Shown: positions 24,176-37,700, numbered from the stretch's first letter. The stretch: DNA of 64,000 nt from Pampus argenteus (GCA_036937835.1 CM072880.1:2047501-2111500), one strand, 5' to 3'. A program made the numbers and translations. Notes: generated by a model from the letters alone, not told the origin.

Positions 24176-27136
24176 TGAACCTTTTATTTTCATCATGCTG
24201 TAATATAACATGATATAAAACAATCCAAAACACAACGTATTAAAGGTGACTTTACCGTCAGTGGGCTTATCATCTCTGCTCTAAAGTGACTTTTATCCAG
24301 TTTTATTACCTGTGACATGTATATGATTTGCATACATCCGTCTTCTATTGAATTTCTTCATTTACCATTATCCAGGCTGCATTTATAACCATCCAACCAT
24401 CCTATTGGAACCTCGGACCTCCTCATGAGATCTGGTTATATATCAACACGCCCACTGATGACTAACCTGGTGATTTTTGGTATGAATATCAAAGTTTGGA
24501 AGTTATGTCAGAGAGTGTAGATAAGTCCATCATACTTAGCTCAAGTTACAAGGAGCTGAATTAATCGGATTCATTTCGACGACCTCCTGCTGACATAATC
24601 TCCAACCTGGCGGCGTGATATCGAAACTTCAGCCAGTAAAAAAGTTTCTTGGGAGTCTTTTGTTTATAAGTTTAACTAATGACAAGTTGAATGAAACAAA
24701 GATGACTCTATATGTGTTTGGTTACCGGGCAGATGTTTTCTTATGTGGTAAATATGAGCGATACATAACCACCTCTTTATCTTAACTCTTTAGTAACATC
24801 TTTGTGAATGAAATGAGAGCAGAACAGGTTGTCTTATGGACATTTTAATGATGATGTTAATGTTAATAAACAGGTGTTATTCATCAGGCAGAAACCAACT
24901 TAAAAACTAATTATCATTATGGCACAAACTCACAGTTATCTCACAGTTTATATGACAATATAAATAAATATATATACTCTAATAAGAAATGCCTGTTTTG
25001 TTATTTTGTCTTTGTTTGGGAAGGTCAGAAAAGCAGAACAAAGGGTCGAGACATTATGCTGGTCCTGAGGCAACAACAACAATCTGCAACAACATTGACA
25101 TTTGTTTTATAGATGTGGTATTTGTACTATTTGCACCTCTTTTTTTATTTTCTTTTATATTTAATGAAAATGGGAAAAAACAGATTGTCTGACTGTTTGT
25201 GTTGTTCACAGTTATACAGCAGATGGTGGAGCTTTCTATAAGGAATGGATATAAGAATAATAAATAGGATATTGTTGTTTATATATGTCATAGTTATACG
25301 TGTCAGAAAGAGACCTGATTGGTTCCAGGTGAGCCGCTGTGACTTAGACGCTCTTATCATCCCAGCGATCCTCTTTCAATTAGAGGAGGATACTCAACAA
25401 TGTCAATATAATGAATTCAATTATTAAAAGGCCTGAGGCACAATAGGGAGGGTTCGAAAGTGACAAAGACTCTCAGAATGAGCTGCAGGATGTTTTCTTT
25501 TTTTTAATGCAGCGATATTTTGAAAGTTTCTTACAGGTTGATTGTTTTTTTAAAATGCCAACAGAGAAGTCGTCTCAGGAGATCAGACAGCCGAGGACGA
25601 GTTTTCACTTTGAATTTATTAATTAACACGAGGGCACACTCGGCTTCGACTTACACCGATATATGAATATTGTTTTTTAATATGTTCAGAGTTTGACTTT
25701 CGTATTAATTATTCTTAAATTTCAGCATTTTAATGATGAATCAAATGAGCACTGAAAAATCCATTTTGGCTGTGATTAATTGACTTAAGTGATATTGTGG
25801 GCCAACTTGCTTTATGACAATATATCGTGTACTATTGCCAAAAAAACTGAAATTCATATCAGTTCTTTTTCTATGCAAATGACAATAATGGTAAAACACT
25901 AAAAATATAGTTTAAAGGAAGCACAAGAGCAAACTGACACAGTAATATAAGTTTTAGCTATAGGGTCAATTCTACTTCCAATATTTCGGCCTTATTGTGC
26001 ACATTTGTTGGATAAATTGCACCTTGATGAAGACTAAAATACGTCATGAATGAGAAGAAATGACTTTTCAACCTTAATCAATATGAGATGCTTCAGTGTA
26101 TGATATGATGTTCACATCAAAGCTTTTATTATTTTTATTTTTTTACTGTAGTGCACATATCTCACTTCCAGATTTATGAAGAATATGTGACTGGTGCCGG
26201 TGCATCAAACATGTAATTCAACAAGCACATAAAGAGGGAAAGAGACGCTTCCATAAATATTCAGCATGTGAAAATGTGCGTATTGATCAGACTGCCTGAC
26301 CTCCTCAATTCCTCCCTGGTTCTGTTTGCAGCTTATGTTTTGCAATAAGGGAAACCAAAACCGGGTCTCATTCCCTTCAGAGTGCTTCCTTTCTTCTCCG
26401 AAGCAAATCAAACTCCCACCGTCTTAACAAAGAGACCCTCCAAAGCACGAGCATCTCCACCTTTGTGTTCAGGGCCCTGTTCGACAGGGGTGGTGCCAAA
26501 TCAGGTCAGAGAGGAGAGACGGTGCATTCACTGGGAATAAAGGACAGGATCGCACTTTCTCAACACACAGCAGCCGTCGACAAAAGCCGGAAAATATATT
26601 CCACCCCCTCCTTATTCAGATAAGAAAGGATAAAATGCTCCAGAAATCAGTGTAAACCAAGATGTTTACCCGTGAATTACTGTTTGCATTATCTGACAGT
26701 AAATATGTGCTTGAGCTAAGGAAAGATGACTGAGGTGGCAATCTGTGATTCATGCATAAGCTGTGCTTCTGCGCCTATGTATCACATGCACCCTCATCTA
26801 AAGGAGAGCATGGAGAATATAAGATTTCAGGGTATTAACACAAAAATGCATTTATGCTGCTTTAATCTTCTCATATTATAAATAACCGGTGCCAGTTGGA
26901 AGGTAAACAGTCATGTTGGTGCAGGATATATGAGGAGTTGTGTGTATAGTAGACGCCGGGCCGTCAAACACTTCACTGCGGTGACCTCTAGTAACCTCTC
27001 AGTAACAGGCCTGTGGTATTGATCGGTTTGTCTGAGGCTGATCTGGTGGTAAAGTAGCCAGCGGGCGACAGCAGGAAGTATCGTGGAAGTTCATGTTTTT
27101 CTTCTGCAGTGATTTCTTTATTTTTATTTTTTATTG
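24176..27136. other. non-coding; enhancer-like block at 26,190-26,620
   Basis: Mostly AT-rich, with no gene recognised. The block 26190-26620 is repeat-free and GC-balanced, with TAAATATTCAGCATG, TTGCAATAAGG and ATTGATC-type words, and could be a conserved regulatory element. Confidence 0.45.
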
Positions 27137-27215
27137 CATGTACATTTAGAGCATCCAGGTTGGCTTTTGTCCAAAGTGACTCACAATAAATTGTCAGAAC
27201 AAAGTGAAACAACAA
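27137..27215 (+). repeat. fragment of a widespread fish repeat (TTTTGTCCAAAGTGACT motif)
   Basis: TGTACATTTAGAGC, GGCTTTTGTCCAAAGTGACT and CACAATAAA resemble the teleost-wide repeat that reads ACATTTA...GCTTTTATCCAAAGC then GACTTACAATAA. It is diverged and short. Confidence 0.5.
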
Positions 27216-27299
27216 TAAAGATGTCAACAGAACACGTTTCAAGCAAACCTAGCTAGGATGCACATATTTATCTATATATAAATATATGTAATCGCTGAG

Positions 27300-27657
27300 T
27301 TAAAGGATGAGGCTGACAGTATTTCAATAAATTGATCCTATTAACCAGTATGTTTTGTGTATGAAGCTCCAATATTGTCCAAAATCTATTAAAAACACAT
27401 CAATGAGCCACATGTTCCTAGAATTAGTGTAATCCTACTGGACATCGTTCAGGGAGGCAGGTCCAAAACTGTATTAAAGTGTATTGCATCCACTACACAA
27501 TAGAGTTAACCACTTCCTGAAAGCTGGAGTACACCAGTACTGCGAGCTGGTAAAATGCTGTAGACTCAGAACACAAATAATTGCATTTAGCATGTCCTGG
27601 TGTGTCAGCCTTCTTAAAGAAATCTGATAATAGAAATTGTGTTCGCTGCACCTTTAA
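27300..27657 (+). mobile_element. teleost MITE with TTAAAGG...CCTTTAA ends
   Basis: It starts TTAAAGGATGAGGCTGACAG and ends GTTCGCTGCACCTTTAA, a short terminal inverted repeat. Internal words such as CAAAATCTATTAAAAACACA and ATCAATGAGCCACATG, plus the end GAAATCTGATAATAGAAATT, match my memory of an abundant fish dispersed repeat. It is 358 bp with no coding capacity. TTAA-type ends would suit piggyBac-like mobilisation, but that is inference. Confidence 0.65.
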
Positions 27658-30120
27658 TGCCTGTTAAAGGCTCCAGCAGCACTTTACATCTCACACCTGC
27701 ATCAATCTGCTACACCTGCAGTCCAGGAACCAAAAAATAAACATTCAATTCACAAACCGTCGTTAAAGTAAATTATCACAGATGTTGCAACCCATTAAAA
27801 CACAACATCTTGTGTACTAAAGTGTTTTAAAAGTAGCATTGCTCCTTTACGTTAAAACCTGACCAGGCTCACTTAAGGTGGAATGCCCTTTAAGGTGGAC
27901 CAGCTATTCTTAATGTACTGACAGTCACTGCTGCTAAACAGAAAAACAGAGACATGTCTGACTGCTGAGTCTCTCCTGAGATGTTGTTTCTTTCATTCTC
28001 AGTGTGTAAAAAGTTATGCAAGAAAACAAAGAAACTCTTTTGGGAAAACCAATTGGCGCCAGTAAACATCGTTTGATTTCAACAAATGTTAATGAATGCG
28101 CCTCGGTCTCTAACGTAACCACACTCGAGCCAATAGGCGTTCAGTTTTCAGGCCCAGAACAGAGAATCATCGTAGGCAGTGAAATTCATCCTTTTGACCT
28201 GCATAATAACTTTTTCTAAAAATGCATCCCCCCCTCCAGCGAGCCACGAATATATTAAAACGTTTCTTTGAGGGAAGATAAACTTTGCATTTATCTTTAT
28301 TTATATAAAAACATAAACTGTCTCGCTGACTTCATACAAAACCGGAGTTCCTGAGGTCAGTTAGCATCTCAGGAGACACCAGGATATTTATCATATCTTT
28401 AGTTTGTTTTGATGAGGTCAAAGGTCACGTGTTTCAAATTGTCTTTGCCCTGCATGTGGTTCAGCAGTCCTCATCGAAAATGAAAGAAGTATTACTGATA
28501 GCAAAACGCACCCTGAGAGTCTAGACTCAACTGAAAATGATAAAGAGGCGAGTGTAAAGTTCACAAATCGATCATGAGATTAATCAGTGGCTTGTTGTAG
28601 CTGTACTGTCTGTATTAAAATGATGCTCTGGACTGACTGTTTTGAAGCAGTCAGTCTTCATCATGACCCTCACTGACGGTCACCAGCTCGCACTGCTGAA
28701 TGATGGAATGAGATGGAGGACACAATCGACTGAAATGGGGTTTCTCTGCAGGGTGGAGGAGTCCAGTGATCCAGAAGGACCTTAGACTGAAGCTGCTGCT
28801 GCTCCATGTTGAGAGGAGCATGTTGAGGCAGGTCAGACTCTTGGTAAGAATTGCATTCGGGCGTTTGCCATCTGAGCATGGCTGACATGGAGGAGACCTC
28901 AGGGCAGGACAGAGCGATGGATGAGTCCCAGCTGGAGAGCAGATAGAGACCCTCAGAAGGAGCTGAAGGTTTATCTTTATTAATATGTTGTTAATAAACA
29001 CTACTGTAAATTTGAGCCAAAAAGATAAATTATAACGTTCAACAACCTCCTGACGAGGTTTTGTAACAATAAACCTGCTAAGCATTTGTCCAATGTTTAT
29101 TATTCGTTTGTTTTTTATTATTATTGGGGTTTTTTTTTGGAAAAGCATATGACAGACATAGCAGTTGAAAAGCTTATATTAAGATATAAAAATATTCAGA
29201 CACGAGACCATCGCGTATGAAGAAGTTTGCAGCAACCAAAGTGCCTTATGGAGCAAGTCATGAAGTCAGCTGTGCATCATTGAGTTTTAATTACATAACA
29301 CCTTCTCCTCAGTTCAAGACTCTTCAAGCAGAAGCCGTAGAGAAAACAACTGTCTCCCGTGAACACACCAAGGTCACTTGAGCTCAGTAATTCTCCGCGC
29401 AGCCCCTTCATTTGTTATTCTAAACAGGCTGTCGTTTGGCTATTTAGCACTTATGATGATGAATAATGTGTTTTCGGTTACTAATGTTTCTGTTGGTCGC
29501 AGCTGGAAGGAGAGGCAACATAAAATAAAAGAGGGCATTAATATCGTTTTTTTTATTTTCATTTGTTTATTCGGCTTCACTGAAGAGTTTCCTCTGAGCT
29601 GTAAAAGCTTCAGAAGTCGTTCCCAGATCGCTTCCTGCTGCCACAGATCAGAAAGTGCGAGTTTGTTAGAGGCTTTGTTTCCCTCTCTCGTGTTTTCACT
29701 TATCATCCACGTTAAGACTTTGTTTGAACTTGAAGCGAAATGAGCAGAGATGCTGCACCTCGAGGGTTTTCACGTCATCGACTCGTATACACATCCGTGT
29801 AAAACCTCTTCTGGTTTTAGCTGGACTCGGGGCTTTGCATGATGCGTTTGCTCTAACACCCGTCTCCTGTCTCTCCTTGATACGGCCGGTCAGGGTGATG
29901 GAGCTGTGGCTTACCTGGGCGGATTGTCTTGGACGGCAGCCTAATCATCTGGACTCCAATCAGACACCGGCTGGGCCGAAGCTACAACAGCACAACAGAT
30001 GGGCCCTCAAAGGAGCCACCACGTCTGCACTCCTACAGGAAGATGAAGAGGAGGATGAAGGGGTGGGAGGGGGGTAAAAGAGACAGGAACTAATTCCCCT
30101 CATCTTCTGATTTCACACAA
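27658..30120. other. non-coding stretch
   Basis: No gene is recognised. The longest chance frame of the window lies on the minus strand at 28651-29148 and has no domain. A 9-bp stem (GACTGACTG...CAGTCAGTC) lies at 28632-28657. Confidence 0.5.
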
Positions 30121-30168
30121 ATGAGTGCAAGGGATGTGCATAACGAGCTGGCATCCAGCTTTGGCGAG
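30121..30168 (+). other. possible first coding exon (weak)
   Basis: An ATG in good context (CAAATGA) opens 16 codons (MSARDVHNELASSFGE) that end exactly at a consensus donor GAG|GTAAGT. It follows a GC-richer stretch (29,740-30,080). There is no homologue and no supporting downstream exon was found. Confidence 0.18.
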
Positions 30169-30174
30169 GTAAGT

Positions 30175-33100
30175 GGAGATCTGAGTCATGAACACCACTG
30201 AGACGTTGACTGAGGACTGAAACAAACACCGCGTCCTCTCATGCATAAGCACCCAATTAACAACAAAGAACTTTAAATGATTTAAGGGAATAGAGTGGAC
30301 TTTAGCATATTATGAACAGTATTGATGTTGTTTGCTCACTGCGTCTGGGCCGCTGATGAAATGAAATGACTTGTAAGAAAACTTTGATTCACACTGTGAT
30401 TAATGAGAAGGATCCACACATTAGTGAGTAAATAAGTGATAACAAGCAGTGGCTTTCTATTTCTGTATGAAAATCACAGCTCGTCTTGTGGATTGAAGGT
30501 TTTCTGACTGTTAAGGAACATTTTTCCAGACACAAAGGCATTATTTACCAAGCATCAACTCACTGGGTATTTTTAGCAGCATCAATGACTTTTTGAAACA
30601 CTTTAAAAACAACTTTCCCTTTTTATACTAATATATATATAATATTAATAATCACTCAAAACGGCTCACATTCACATTACACTACAAAAATAAATGACAG
30701 TATCTGAATAATAATAATAATAATACAATATCAATACTATGTTTTTTTAACTTTGAACACCATGACGACTGAGCATCTTCTGGTGAAGATCATGTGATAC
30801 GACTGAAAGCTCCAGAACAGGTACTAAATGGGGAATGGGATTGCTTTGTCAACCATATGTTTTATGTTTTCTACAGCATATATAACACACAAATAATAAA
30901 ACTATAACAGGATACACACGTAGGACTACAACTATAACAATTACTGCATTTTGGAGTCTGAATCTGATCCGAAATATGCGTAACGACGACTACAGAAAAC
31001 AGACGGACGTTTGTGGGCGTGTACGAACATCAAGAAGGAAGTAGAGCGTCTTCACATACAGTCACCTCACAATTCATAACTTGGACCATGTTTATCATCG
31101 ACAAAATCACAAAAAAACATATTTCCCCTTTAAAATATGTCTAAAACGATTTAACAGTTACCAAAATAATTGCTGATTTTGATTTTGTTTTTTTGTGAGC
31201 ACAGGTAGCATTTAACATACATCCACATCTATCTTTCATAAACACACACACAGTGCTACGACACACACTGGTGATCATTATGATAGCTGCGTGTGCACCT
31301 CTGTGTGTGAGTGTGTTGTCTGTATTTATCAGCCTGCTGCCTGCTGACTAAGCCCAGCTCTGGATGGCCAACCTCTGTCCTTCCTCGCAGACGGATGCAG
31401 CTGCCGGCTGCTCGACGCCACAGTGGGAGTTTCCCCAGGAAGCTGCGCGGTGGGGTGTCAAGCAGGGCTGAGCGATTAGCACTGCAGATACACTGAGCCT
31501 CTCCAGCGTGTTGACCATCATTTGTCTCCCCAGGTCGTTGATGCTGATGTGGGCCTGGTGAAAGGAAGCCTTCTCTGAATGCCCGACCCCGCTGCTAAAA
31601 GACATCATTCTGCTGCTAAATTACAGGCTTGTTTTGCTTGTGGGCTGTGGACTTTTTTTCAGAAAAAGGGCCCAGAGGAGATGATCACGCCCGGATGACA
31701 CACCAGAAATCACACAATAACAATGTCAAAAGAGCTCATCACATTGAAATTATAAAGCCTCGCAGTGATTTGCATATATTAACATTTTTGCTTAGCATGT
31801 TCATAAATCTTCTCAGAATATGTCATTGTTTTCCCTCCATAATTTGGCGAAGGATACCTTAATGTATATCCACAAGGTTCATATCCACACAAACAGATCG
31901 ATCAAAGCTTCCAAATACTTTCATCAGAAACTCAGACTCTCTGTCGTCGGTTCATGTTTATTTTCATAGCGTGTTATGTGTGTTTTTTTCTGTTTTTTGC
32001 AGCTGTGACAGTGATGTTCTGAAGGCATGAAGTGGAGTCAGCTCAAAGGGGAACATCCAGCAGTGTGAATGGTAATGATGATGATTATGAGAACCTGGTA
32101 TACAGTGATGGGGAAGAGCAGATGACTCACCCAGATGGTTGAGAAACTATAATCGCTCTGTCTCTAAGTCAAAGCTGTTATCTTGGTTCGCTTCCATTTG
32201 CTCTGCAATCCCTTCCTCGTGGACCAATAGCACCGTATCACTTAGCATAGGACCCCCACTGGGTTGTCCATGATTGGGCATGTTAGCCAGACAACAACGC
32301 ACTTGATTACGATTACCTTCTGTGTTTTCTAATTTAGACCCAGCTTGTGGTGTCGCTAAGTTTGTGAACGTGTAAAAAAACAAAACGCACACTTTAAGAC
32401 GAACTGCCGGCGCCGAGTTTAATTTCTCTTTCATAACAGCCCACAAAATCAGTCATTAGCTGCCACATGTGCATAGATCCAACTCTTATTGTCTTTGTGT
32501 CATTTAATGCTTGTCACGTGTGAAATGAACTATCAGGCCACCACGAGCACTTATGATAAAAAATGAGGCGAAATCCTGAAATATGGCGCTTTATGGGAGC
32601 CAGAGCCTACTTTTACAAGGTTAATGAACTCTCACTAACTTTAATAGTCTGTTTTCCGACTCATGCATCTTCATAAAGCGCCCTTCCCCATAGTCTGCAG
32701 GCGAGGGGTGCCATTTCAGACAGCTGTGCCAGGCGTTCTCCCGCAAAATGAAAGGAGGCTCATGATGAATCGCATCCACCCTCCAGTTCCTTCCTTCCTC
32801 CGTTGTTCACATCACCTGGCAAACTGTCAGTGGATTACCTTCATTTCTCTTGATGCCTAGAGTTAAGGGAATGAAGAAGAAATGCAAAGAAAACAGGGGA
32901 CTTGTGCTAAATTCTTAATCCTCTAGACCAAAATGAGCAGAGGGAGGAGCAGGGGTGAAGCAAGGGAGGCAAGGGAGGTGGCATCCCAATGGTGCTATTA
33001 ACAAGCAACTTGAGCAAGCATCCAAGGTGAAAGCTGCAGGCCTGCTCGCAGACTTCCTCACTGCACACGCATGAATTTGCAAGCATGTGGAATCTTTCTA

Positions 33101-34108
33101 GGATTAATGAAACCGAGTCACATCCTCTGCATGCTCTTAAACTCACACCACAAACCTTCATGAGAGACGGCGCTCACTCATAAACAAACGCACCGCCAAA
33201 ATAAGAGATATTTCAAAACAAAACACCCCCCTGAGAGATGAAGCAAAGTTTATTTTTGGGGTGTTGCCATAGAGTTATGTATATGTAGAAGGACTGGAGC
33301 GCTGGCAGGTGGCTCGGCTCTTATTGCTGGTTCCCCGTCTCGCCTGACAGCCAACTAAGCACTGACACCGGATGACATTTAAAACACTCGTGACAGCGAC
33401 AACAATTCAAATGTTGCAACCCTGAAAAGGAAAAAGGAGTGATGAGGGTGAGAACTCGCGGCTATGCAGTTGATCCATATTTTTGGAAGGTCTTATAAAC
33501 AATAACTCAGGGGTCTCATGCATAAATGGAACTGAAAGGAAATGAGACTATTTCAGGTGTCACTATGCATTAGGCGTGTTTTACTGCGGCGTGCAGGAGC
33601 CCTGCGGACCTTTTCCTGACACACGCCGGTAGGCCACCGAGCGCGGTATCAATTAGCAAGAATGACAAATTTAATTATAGCCTTTATTTACATGTGCTGG
33701 GGAGGGGGTGAAATGAGTTGGGCATTGCTAAACTTTGTGAATATGAATAGAGAAGATGATGTTTTTGTAATAACCTGAATGAAAGTTCAGTTTCAGGGTT
33801 CATTTCATGCTACATGCGGTTCAATCTGAAATAATAACTGGGAGATCGTGGGATGTGAAATATGAGAGATCGAGCTTTAGAAAATAGAAAGAGGAGGACT
33901 TCATTTCTTTTTCCTAAGTTTCACATTCAGACATATTCAAAACATGCAGACCAAATATATACCATATATTCATTATTTTCTCCTCCTCAGTGTCAACATG
34001 TCTCTTCTCTGTATGTTTGTAGCCGATCTGCCACATGAAATGTGGAAATATTTTCATGATGTCAAATTACTGCTGCAGGAGTGTGACTACAAGACAATGC
34101 AGAACAGG

Positions 34109-34112
<4 letters not shown>
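30175..34112. other. non-coding; two enhancer-like blocks
   Basis: It contains AT and (TAA)n tracts near 30632-30724. The blocks 32440-32860 and 33240-33780 are repeat-free with dense homeodomain-like words, for example CAATTAGCAAGAATGAC then AAATTTAATTATAGCC at about 33648-33682. A splice-like acceptor (TTCTGTTTTTTGCAG, 31989-32002) precedes no open frame. No gene is recognised. Confidence 0.45.

Positions 34113-34144
<32 letters not shown>
34113..34144 (+). repeat. (GT)16 microsatellite
   Basis: Perfect GT dinucleotide tract. Confidence 0.97.
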
Positions 34145-34145
<1 letters not shown>

Positions 34146-34752
34146 GATATTTTAGGCTATTGACCAACAAATTCTATTTTTAAATTGATATTCTGTGCGT
34201 CGCTATATTAAACATTTATTGTGCCGATATATATTTATTTCTTGTCAGGTTTGGCCTGAAACCACATATCTTGAAATATCAAAGTATATTAAACATCTGC
34301 TGAAAACCAAAAATTAAATTATTTATGGTGGGTTTGTGGATCCGAACATCAGGATGCGGTAAGTGGTGGGAAAGCGTTTCAGATGGTTGTATTTGCTCCA
34401 TAACTAAGTAGGTGGTTGCTGGAAATGTCTTCACATTTATAATCAGTATATAAACAGCAAAAACTATATAAATTATATATTAATTGATGATGCTATATGA
34501 GGCGGGTTTTACACTGCTATGATAACTGATCATTTTAGTATTACGAGTGCAAGTTATAGCAGTTATAATAATACTTATTTAGTTATCGTTCTAGTTATAA
34601 AGGCTAAATACAGGAAGTTAAAATAAAGTGTTGAACCGACGTGCACCAATATCATAAAAACTATCATAAAACATTTATCTGCTGGGAAAATACAGTTGTC
34701 ATATAAATCAAGTGGAGTGAAAAGTACTTCGCTCTTGTGCAGAGTCAGCAGC

Positions 34753-34792
34753 GTGTGTGTGGTGTGTGTGGTGTGTGTGGTGTGTGTTGGTG
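34753..34792 (+). repeat. GTGTGTGTG-G imperfect microsatellite
   Basis: Three GGTGTGTGT units of about 10 bp and a partial one. It is the source of the Thr-His-Thr repeat frame on the minus strand. Confidence 0.9.
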
Positions 34793-37700
34793 TTAGAGGT
34801 GGAGGACCCGGGCTGTAATAACAGTGGCTGGGTGGTCTCATGGGTTAGACAGTGTGTGTATTTTAAAATCCAGACAGCGCAGCTCTTTCCTGTTTAGACG
34901 CTGCTCTGTTAATCCTCTTCTGTACGTCTTCACATTAAAAATAAACATAAAGCTGAACTGAAACAGAAACACAGTTAAATCTGGCATCGCTAAACCTTCG
35001 TGTTGTTTGTTTTATTTGCTGTCGGTGTGAAGTGTGAAGATTAAAGAGTGAACTGTAACACCGGGAAAAAACAAAAAAACAAAACTCTGACGAACAACAA
35101 CAACAGAAGAAAAGATGTAAACAGAGGAGTAAACAAAGCACAACAACATGGCCAATGAGGAAACATTACAGACCGACTATCTGACCACACATCAGCTTCT
35201 AGGGTTCATAAATCTACCTAGTTCTCAGGACTCAAGTTGTTGACAACAAATCCAAGTCAACATAAATATTTTCACCTTTCAACGTCTCAAATTATGCAAG
35301 CAGCAGGTTAAGTCTTAGATAACGATATTGAGGGAAAATCAAACTTAAAGTCAAGCGAGGAACGTTCAAGTCAAAGCTCAGCTCAACAGGAGTTAACTTA
35401 AACTTAAAGTTGAGTTTAAGGGTTTTGTCAAACTAGACATTGTTTTTCTTCCTTTATCTGAGACATGTATACGGTAGCGTATACGCGTATACCGACACTT
35501 TATTCACTTCAAACCAGTTGATGGAAACTAAATTGTTGTTTTTTTTGCAACATTTAAAACTAACGTGTTATTGTTACTAGTTTACATGTTTACAGCTGTG
35601 GTTGTTTGTTTCCTCCTGAGGTGTCTCGAGTTCACTCAGCTGATCTGATCAACCGCGGTGAAACTTAAAACTGACCTTGTTGATCACAAGCTTGACAGCA
35701 CGTGGGCGTGTGATGCTCCTGAACGCTCCTTCTTAAACCGTTCTCTCTTCTTGTTGCTCAATGCAAGGATAACAATAGTAGGCGCACAAATGTGTGTAGA
35801 AACCTGAAGGTCACTCACACACTGAACATGATGAAGCTAGTCTTTTTCTTTTTTTATCAACCGCTCTTAACTTCTATTTCACACTCTTTCTTGTCTTTCA
35901 GCTTCAATATTCTTTATTCTCATTCTCCGTCTCCTTTATTCCACTTCTGTCCAGGGTTTAAGATGTCATTGAGAAACCTTGAGATAGATGAGGTCTTTGA
36001 TGAGAGTCAACCATCAGCTCAGCACCACAATGGAGTTAGAAATGATATAAATCAGAGAATATGATCATAAATGACAACACTGTTTGCCATAGAAAGCCCA
36101 TAAACCCTGATGCAATAATGTTTGCAGAGAGAGTGGCAGTAGTTGTCATAAAATCAAACATATGCTCAATATGTGCGCAGCATCTGTGTGAAATTGAATA
36201 ACCTGCATCATGTGACAAAGCAGTCTTAAAAAACAAATTTGAATCTTTTTTTTTTCTTCTTTTTTTTGCGCTTCATGGGATCCATTTAAATGTAATCAGT
36301 GAAAAGTTGTAAAAAAAAAAAAAAAAAGTCATTTCTGTTCTGTTGAAATATGGTTCTCATTAAAGTTGTCAGTGGGAAAAGTGGGGATGTCGACGCTTTA
36401 ATCGGCTTCCTTTCATATGCACCGTAATGGGACTTGAAACAGCTGTGTGTTAGTGCGTCATGTGGTCAAGTATCACCGAGACTCTCTGGAAATGTTAAAG
36501 TTGTGGTGAAGGAAAAAAAAAGAAGTGGATTACTTTAATTTAGGTGGGTGTAGGGGAGTGAAGGGGGGGTTTCCTCTCTGAAAATGTAAAAATAAAAGCC
36601 AGCCCTCCTCTGCTGCCGCCTTTTACCTCGAGAAACCACAGACGAGCCTGCAGGTCTTTTATACAGGCAGGTAGTAGGTCTCCGTCTACACACACCGGCT
36701 TTAAGGTTGACAAACTCTCCACTTCATTATTTTCTCTTAACAAATACTGTAGATTAACTCATAACTTCTTTTAAACGTATTCTCTGTGTTTCTATTACGT
36801 GTTGAACCACATTTATTGTGAACTGTTTTCTGTGTGCCGGCCTGCTTTGTCACCTAGTGTCACCTTCTTTATAATTAAATGGCGATACCTAAATGTATTT
36901 TGGAGTGAAACTTCTCTGTTCTTCCATTAGCTGTGAGCCGCTGCATCTAACCTAATCATCAAACACATTTTTAACAGCAGCAAGCAGCTTTTTAGCCAAA
37001 AAGCCCCCAATGTATTCTGCCTGCTCATATATCTTTTTAATAAAAGAGCTGAAAGCAGACTGAATATTATATTTGAAACAACTCCAAAATAACGCTAATG
37101 TTGCAGTTTGTCTTACGGAAAAGGCTAAAACATTAACCATAACAACCGGTTAATATGAGGTTATTCTGCCCTCTAGAGGCTAAACAGAATCAGCGTGTGC
37201 CACAACGTCCGTGGTTCGATTCCAGCCAGAGACCGTTAATCCAATCAATTATCCAATTAAGGCAAAAATGGCAAAAAAACCAAAACCAAATGAATGCGGT
37301 TTAAAAGTTGAAGATGTTGGCGAACATGTTATTAGATTAATGTAATAATCTAAAATTAATTAACTTTATAATTGATTGGCAGTTTGATAAACATACAGGC
37401 ATCATTTCTTGGATGCTAACTGCTAAGACAATAAAACAGTACATTTATTTTTGATTGTATTGTTACATTGAGACCTGGCTGGTATGCGGCAGCTTGGGCA
37501 GAAACACAAGCATCAGTATCCAAAGGAAGGACGTCCAACCATATTGTCAGACAGAGAAAAGGTGAAGCACTGAGGGAGAAGATGTCTTTCCCATAATGCA
37601 CTTGCTGGGAAACTGCCAGAATGGTTAATTCGATCCATACTGAACGGCGCTTTGCTCTGATTCAAATAAAGCCATCGAGCAGGGTTGAACAGTGATGGAG

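Noticed and set aside
28651..29148. Longest open frame of the desert (165 codons, minus strand)
   Set aside because: No domain or homology recognised, biased composition, no plausible splice or promoter context; treated as a chance frame.
29724..30077. 117-codon frame with an acidic tail
   Set aside because: The tail comes from GAAGATGAAGAGGAGGATGA low-complexity DNA; no domain is recognised and there is no splice support inside it.
30074..30100. Shared repeat word AGAGACAGGAACTAA versus 46,125-46,145
   Set aside because: The match is about 15 bases with flanks unrelated; too short to call the same element.
32003..32071. Exon between a strong acceptor (32001-32002) and GGTAATG
   Set aside because: All three frames contain stops and the donor is weak; could at most be a non-coding exon.
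34575..34841. Thr-His repeat frame on the minus strand
   Set aside because: Produced by the GTGTGTGTGG microsatellite.
37205..37230. tRNA gene
   Set aside because: Only a B-box-like word is present; no cloverleaf, A box or terminator.
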